In this document: positions 57,601 to 64,000 of the stretch, piece by piece | Numbering within the stretch: the first letter of the stretch is position 1 | Layout of the letters: each line of letters begins with the position of its first letter | Assembly (NCBI GenBank): GCA_004794655.1 | Contig: SMMW01000042.1 | Location: 3,644,501 to 3,708,500 of the forward strand | Origin: Marisa cornuarietis | Taxonomy: Eukaryota; Mollusca; Gastropoda; Architaenioglossa; Ampullariidae | Direction: 5' to 3' | DNA length: 64,000 bases | The notes under the pieces: model-generated | Told to the model about the DNA's origin: nothing | What the model saw: only the letters and a program-made list of their open reading frames with translations | The model's database searches: none | Made by a program: the position numbers and the translations under genes

Positions 57601-60600
57601 AGGTATGTCCCCGATGTGTCATACAGTCAGAAGGGTGGTGTTGGTGGGAAGAAAGTCAGCAGAAAGGGGGGAGAGGCGGCTCAAATAATTATTATGGGAA
57701 CGTACAGGTGGTTGGAATTGCATTAACAGCTACAGCGGCGTTGTGAAAATCTACTTGCTGGACCCGGCCTCCGCACACCCCCCCCCTCGACCTCACCCCC
57801 ACCACACACACGCACACACATTACTTCATATTCTCAATCTCTTTGCCAGCCGCAGAAAAAGACAGTCTTACCACAAGGGTGGCCGAAATTGGGTTGACGG
57901 CGTGGAGAGAGCCTGGTAGAGATTTCCACCCTAACGACCTACATGGGTGGCTTTGGAGTGAGGCGAGGCAAGTGGTGAGGAAAACCAGAGAGAGCGCATC
58001 TGGCTCACCCCGCGCCTCTTGCTACCGTCGAGAAGGAAGGAAGGAAGCAGGAGAAGAAAGCAAGCTGCAGAAACACCACTACGTGATACAACTGACACCT
58101 GGCTTCATTCCAAGCATAGTGTCAGGGAAGACCATCACCAAACCAAGTTATCATTTTAGCACCGCCGCGTTCGTTATTACTGTTATTGCGGTCCAGGTAA
58201 GTGGTTCCATGGTGCTAGTCATCAAGTGAGGATCTTCGCTTGTGGACACACCTAAATTTTCTCTAAATGGTACACTGGTTTGAATAGCTCCTCTTCACAC
58301 TAACAGCATTTGCTGAGTCGGCGTAAGACACCAACAATTTATTATTATTATGGAATGCAATAAGTAACCCATTTCCTGTTGCCTAATATCACAGAACCGA
58401 CAGAATAGGAGGATATCCACTAGTTCGAAATGGAGGGCTGGGTCCTTCGAGGGCTGTTGTTAAGGCCAAGAATGCAACTATAATTTAAGACCGGAATAAG
58501 AAGCCATTCAGTTCAGCGGGCCCCAGGACTTTTCCTTCAGGGCTCAACAGGTTGGTTGATTGACCTGCTCGCTCAGTTCGGTCCCCATCCACCCCCTAAG
58601 GTCGCCGGATGCTTTTTAAGGCGGTACTCACCGCGTTCACCCCGAAAGGGAACAGCAGAGGGAGATAATGCATTGTAATTTAGGTGCTCTCCCTTTGTTT
58701 ATACGTCAAGAGTAAGGAGCGTGCGCGGCGCGAACATTCTGGTGCGTTCCGATGGCGACGCGTTGTCCTAGACTGCCTCTTGTTTTCAAATAAACAAGTA
58801 GATGACCTGAAACACTTGAAAGACAGAGCTGACACGAGGACGGTAGATGGGCGTGCCACTACGAATTCAAACCTCAAACCTCAAAGAATACAAGACGGGT
58901 TTTGTTTCCTGGCACAATGTGAATGTTTTGGGCAAGTATATTCCTTCGGCAAACAACTCCCCCCCCAAAAAAAAAAAAATGTCAACATTTTATCAGCATT
59001 ATGACAGGAAAGTGATGCGCGAAACAGCGCATTACCCGAAGAGGTAAGTCATACAAGGGGCTTGAAACATCAAATGAACCCAACGCACGTTGCAGCTTCT
59101 TTAACCTGGTGAAGCTGCTGGACCAGCATCGTCTTCCTTAACACAGCTCTGGCTGCCGCCACTGACTGCCCGAGCATTGCATGCGCCATCTCTTTAATTG
59201 AAATGGAAAGTGGCTCGGTCATTAACCCGGGGTCACTCAACTTTGCAGCAAGCGGCATCAGCCCAAAGGGTCGCTTATCTGGTTCGTTTTGACCTTGATT
59301 GCAATTTTCTGGGAAGGAGGCCACTTCCAGGTCGGAAGACCGGAAAATACGCTGACTAAAGTGGATTGGCACCAAGGATAGACGGCGGCAGACAGGGGGA
59401 AGAGGGAGGGGCAAGTGGCAGAAAGACTTTCACCCCCACCCCCACCCCATCCCGGCTGGCGCTACAGAAATAAAGGATTACGGCCTTTCCTCTAATGCGC
59501 TACGCTTTACTGGCAGAGTGCGCGACCTCCTGCTAATGGCCTCCCCTTGTTCCGAGGAAACATAGCGAAAGCAGAAGGCTCAATTGATCGGATTGCTTGG
59601 AGTCCTTGCAAGACTTCTGCCTGAAGTTCACTTTAGTTTATTTCCTTAAACCCCAACCTGCCACCCTCCCCAACATTGTTCGCCCCTCGTGTGTTTTGGG
59701 CGGGTTCACCTGTTTTTTTTTTAGCCCTGTATCACTTGTGTATGTTTGATTGCTGTTCTGATTGTTAGTTTGTTTGTCTGCTGACAGAGACAGCGTTTGG
59801 TCCACGCCTTCTGCCGTTGTGGCTGGGGTGCAAGGCCAAGGTCAGTGCAGTCTGTAACAGGATCTGATGTTAAAGGGTGTGAGACGAAAGTAAGGGTTGG
59901 CGAGGACATCTTGATTGGATGAGAGAGAACACCATAGGGAGGGCGGGGGAGTCACGATAGCTAACCGTGTAAGAATGTGACTTTGAAATTCTTCACCCCT
60001 CTTCTTCCATCTTTGTTGTCCTCATCACTGTCCTCTTCGTTACTGTTGTCTCGAGTCTTTGTGGTAATTTCATAGGAACGCTTCCAGTCCTTTGCGTAAT
60101 AATAACTCCTTCAACTATCGAACACCCATAGAATCTTTCCTCAACTTGTTCTCTTTTATCTTTCTCAGTTTTTCTTCCCCTCTCTCTCTCTCTCTCACAC
60201 ATCTCTTTAACTTTAAGATCCCCGTATGTGAGGCCGCTCTTTTTCTTGCTAGTATGTCTGGAGACCAGACAGTGCTGGCACCACATGCACTCAGGGCTGT
60301 CTGAGTGATGCGCTCTCATTTCATGTACTGTTTCCTGCACGTCGGACTGCATTTATGTGGCCGCCGGCGAGCCATGTTCAGGAGTCATCTGACGGCTTGA
60401 AACCTTTAAGCCCGATGTGAACAACAAAGACGATGTTATTAAAACATAATTTTAAAACAAAGTTTCCTAGCGTACATGTATTAAGAAAGGATTCAAGCAT
60501 ACATACAACATCCGAAGTTTTCTTTGAAAGCCATATTACCTGACTGCTTCCCCCCCCCCTTTCTCTCTCTCGTGTCTTGCTTCTGCTCCATGGTGCAGCC

Positions 60601-60760
60601 CTTAAAAATGTCAGAAGGCCAAATTTATCAAGTGGACCGGCTTACCAAAAAAAAAAAAAAAATTGTTGACGTTCCCACGACCGTAACCAGAGAATGATAA
60701 GCCACCCGTTCCACACTTGTGTTACCTACAATTGCGGCAACAATACCACCGGTACCCGGG
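54660..60760. other. No gene recognised
   Basis: Low-complexity CA/GT tracts (54779-54800, 56300-56440) and G runs (55428-55438) stand out. Open frames at 57843-58229 (+) and 59070-59414 (-) have no ATG and no recognisable domain. Confidence 0.4.
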
Positions 60761-60880
60761 ATGGCTTCCACCGACACCATGCACCTGAACCAGGCTGAAG
60801 CTCTTCGCGAAGCCCGACAAAGGCTGGCCCCTTGTCACGTCAGCAGCCGGCCCATTACGCCTTTGACGAGTCGCGCGTGA
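60761..60880 (+). CDS. Short open frame in CpG-rich DNA, unknown
   Basis: ATG at 60761 opens 39 codons (MASTDTMHLNQAEALREARQ then RLAPCHVSSRPITPLTSRA) ending at TGA 60878-60880. Codon use looks more natural than the surroundings, but no homology or splice signal supports it. Confidence 0.15.
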   Translation: MASTDTMHLNQAEALREARQRLAPCHVSSRPITPLTSRA

Positions 60881-61273
60881 CGGCACGCGTCACGGCTACA
60901 TTTCTCACTTCAAAGCGGCCACCCACTCGCTCTGTCGACAGCAGGCTGCAGGTTAACAACCGCGCCGTTGCGCAACTTTGCCCCCGCCCACAGAATCTCA
61001 TCCCCAACCCCAACCGCCCCCCCCCCCCAATGACCAGTAGCTGATGCCACAACGGACCCGGAACCACGTTTTTTCTCCGATGCTAAACTCGTGTGGTTCT
61101 CGAAATGTTTTGATGGTAATTGTACTCACTTTATTCTTTAATAATTGTACTCTTTATCATTTAATTGCTTTCCTTTGTTGTATGATGTTGATTTCAATGC
61201 ACTTTTCATGTTTTACGTCCATGACTTTTATTTGTAGGTTGATCTGTCCCTTGGCTCTAAAGTAACCTACTCC

Positions 61274-61453
61274 ATGGGCGCATTACCTGGATATATGATA
61301 CTGTACTATCAACCTTATAGTTTTATTTTTAAATACATAGGCGCACTCCGTGTACTGTACTATCAAGATGATTGTTTTGTTACTAAATACATGGGCGCAC
61401 TCCCTGTATACATGATACTGTACTACCAAGCTGATATTTTTGTTACTGAATGC
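61274..61453 (+). repeat. In-frame tandem repeat, units 63, 54 and about 63 bp
   Basis: Three head-to-tail copies start at 61274, 61337 and 61391, each with RTRGGCGCA near the start and a GTACTGTACTAYCAA-type segment. The middle copy lacks 9 bp. All unit lengths are multiples of three, and one frame stays open across them, giving repeated GALPxYMILYYQ-like peptides. Confidence 0.7.
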
Positions 61454-62136
61454 CTGTATCTGCGCTTACGGGCTCACTTGCCTCAACCTTTTGAATGCAC
61501 GAAGTATTCAGAATGGACTGTTAGCCATAATAACCTGCACACGAGGTTTGCGAGGACTGTGCCACAGTCATGCTGTCATGGTCGGAACCGGAAAAGTCTT
61601 CACAGAAATATCTTTTGTGCCCTTGAACAGGCAGATAACATGAGAACAGGAGGTCGCGTGCTATACATCTCCAATATTATTATTTGCAAGATGCAAAACG
61701 CCAGACATGGTCAGAAACAGGAGAGGAAAGTAGCAACCCTGCTATCACTGCGTCTGGCTTGTCATCCACCCGACTATAACTTCCCCCCCCCCCACTCCGT
61801 TGCCTGCTTCTCAGTTAGGTACCCGGGTTAACATCTGCTGTGGACTGAGGCATACGAGTGGTTCTGTACAGCAGCTATGTATTTACCACGTCCACACATA
61901 TTTCACACATTCTTGTTGTTCGTGACTGTCCAGTCTCGTGCACGAACGCAGGCGGGACGCGGACACACGATAACGTCTTGGCTGATCGCTGCGTGCAGCC
62001 CGCACTAGGGGCACGCCAGGTGGCAGATGTCGGAGATAGGACGCCATCGGGACTCTGGTGTTGTGACACGACACCATCAGGAGATCAACAGGGGAGGCTG
62101 ATAAAGACGCACGCAGACCACAACAGACAGCGACAC

Positions 62137-62174
<38 letters not shown>

Positions 62175-64000
62175 ATTCCAAAATATGTCAGTATGTATTA
62201 CAGCATCATTAAAGACTAGGTTCAAATCACACATGAGAAAAAATTTCGAAAAAAATTATAGATATTTTCGCACTCATAACAAACTGCTCATTCAAGGAAG
62301 CGAAACACCTTTTTTGAAGATTTCCTTACGACCCTGTAGTTTGAGTTCCGACTGGGTAGAGCAGACTTTCGTGCGATCTGCCTGCGTAGACTAAGAGTGC
62401 GAACTTCATCAACAGCTTGATCGTGATGACTTCAAAGACATGCTGGTAAACTGGCGCCTTTGAACTTCCAGAAGTTTTGAGTTCTAACGATGATCGGCAG
62501 CTATCATCGCCGGCCAACCTCTGACTGGGCGAGAGGACGGGAGCGCAAGGGTCATAGGGTTATCTTCCTCAATTTACACCGTCACTCCCGTTCACCATTA
62601 ACCTAAAAGCATACTTACTGTACGGGCACAGCGGTAGAAGGGAGGGGCACTATGGGGTAGTGAGGAGGAGGGGGGGGGCAGAGTTGTTCTTCATGCTGCT
62701 TGGCGCCTCGACAGACGGTGAAGCAGGTCGCAGGGGCGAAAATGAAAAGTGCAAAGATACAAGGCGTACAGTGCGGTAGTGGTAGTTCTCATTACCTGTG
62801 CCGCCGCCCGTGGTTTGATCTGTGAGATACAGCGGGCAGCCAGCGAGAGACGCACCGACACACCGCCGCATACACTAATTGAGCGCGACGGGCGCCACGC
62901 CGGGGGAGGCTGTCGTCGTCGTTGTCGTCGTCGTCGCATTGGCCAGTGACTTCCTCGTACACAGTAACCGCGGGCTGTGAGTGTCTGACAGAAAAACGTG
63001 ATTTGTTTCACGCTGAGCACGCAATGGATGAATAAGCTTATGCTTTTAGTGGCACCCCTACTGTGTTGTGTATCAATAAAGCTTTCTAACATGAACTACG
63101 GAGGTACGGCGTAGAAAAGACTTGGTACGTCCACAAGCGCCGCGGCAAACGAACTGACTTACAAACTCACTCGACCGACTTCCTGCATCAGCCACTTTTC
63201 TTTTTAGGCCCTGGTGCGATTTAGGTCGTAGACTCGAGCAACCCTAATCTCTTCAGCAATTTCACATGAAGGCTGCATGAAAAAAAAAAACTTTCCTCCC
63301 ACCCCTAAGCACAACCTCCGGACTCTTGTGTCGGCATCCAGTTTTCTCTTCCACGTAGCCGACATATTTTTTTATCCTGTTGTGTAAAAGGCTGCCACTA
63401 AAGTATGAGTTTATTCATTCCACTGATGGCTTTTTTCCCCTCGTGTTTGTTCGCAGCCAGCCGGGTTGTTGACAGAACGACTTTGCAGTTGCCACACTAA
63501 CCTGCCTCGCAATACGTCCTCCAATTTCATGCCCCAAGGGTTCAAAACTTGCGCCAAATACTTCTTTGTCGGAGAGATATTACGATGACGTCCTTCCAGA
63601 AACTCTTTTCATCTTATGCTTAAAATAAAACGGCTGATCACAAAATCTAACACCTGTCAGCTGTTTGTTTGGCAAAATTTCTAGAACACTATCAACAGAT
63701 ATCTGTATTTAAATGTTTCTCATTCTTGCGGATATTGAGTCTCGGCTATAAATGTCCGAACCGAGGGGCTTATTTCTGTGTCACCCTCGTGTGAAGTTCT
63801 CCAGTTACCTGAATCATCACTGAAAGCGCCTGTCATTTCTAACACTAAAGACTTCTATTCGTTTAGGGGAGCAGATTAAAACGTTTCCAGCCCATCACTG
63901 TTTTATTTATGAGATTTAATCAAGTAGTTCTGTTGAAAACATTTGAAAGCATAATTACAGTAACCCTCGCATACAGACTTCAAATCACACAAGCGTGACC
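61454..64000. other. No gene recognised
   Basis: GC-rich stretches at about 61930-62080 and 62650-62960 (GTC/GGA-rich), and a (GT)n(GA)n array at 62137-62174. Nothing here supports a gene. Confidence 0.4.
62137..62174. repeat. Compound (GT)n(GA)n microsatellite
   Basis: Same compound type as at 8931-8974. Confidence 0.9.

Noticed and set aside
57843..58229. 128-codon + strand frame
   Set aside because: Starts at TTG with no ATG at its head, and no recognisable domain.
59070..59414. 114-codon - strand frame with helix-like end
   Set aside because: Starts at TTG and matches no family I know. The composition looks natural, so it is noted here, but nothing supports expression.
62749..62949. 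Signal-peptide-like frame with Arg-rich end, resembling a secreted peptide precursor
   Set aside because: No in-frame ATG (a TGA lies directly upstream), and the Arg/Cys tail comes from a GTC repeat.

Overview
The window is animal nuclear DNA. Coding sequence is split into short exons with GT-AG borders, and the rest is AT-rich, with many CA/GT microsatellites and remnants of several transposon classes. Two host genes can be recognised by family: Abi (Abl interactor) and a class 5 semaphorin. A K02A2.6-like Ty3/gypsy element, abundant CA repeats and the exon layout would suit a lophotrochozoan, perhaps a mollusc. That is inference, because nothing here fixes the species.

Layout. Positions 174-888 on the + strand hold the last two coding exons of Abi (proline-rich linker and SH3 domain). 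An AT-rich 3' UTR or intergenic stretch follows, with a SINE-like insertion near 1.8 kb. Positions 4907-11865 show no gene I can support.

The main gene is on the - strand from 51999 down to 11866. It is a Sema5-type semaphorin in 16 coding exons: signal peptide, sema domain, PSI, three ordinary thrombospondin type 1 repeats, one atypical TSR, then a short basic Cys-rich tail and a stop. I built it by joining sequence-supported exons; every junction keeps phase, and the sum is 2481 nt (826 residues plus stop). Two different first exons, at 51891-51999 and 20706-20790, each encode a signal peptide and each end in phase 1, so either can splice to exon 2. The first choice gives an intron 1 of about 31.5 kb. 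No transmembrane exon or later TSRs are visible downstream, so the product is predicted to be secreted.

Intron 1 carries, on the opposite strand, a Ty3/gypsy element (about 45.9-50.3 kb). It has one uninterrupted protease-RT-RNase H-integrase frame, a frame-broken gag, a tRNA-Leu-like primer site and no 3' LTR that I could find. The intron also holds MITE and L2-like remnants, minisatellites, a CRE/E-box-rich repeat block upstream of the internal first exon, and several weak candidate exons. Right of 52.4 kb there is no gene I can name. That part holds a clean hAT-type MITE with an 8-bp target duplication, an in-frame tandem repeat at 61.3 kb and simple repeats.

The most interesting signal is the semaphorin gene's architecture: alternative signal-peptide exons, a 33-nt microexon, dinucleotide repeats placed close to splice sites, and a C-terminal tail in place of the usual membrane anchor.
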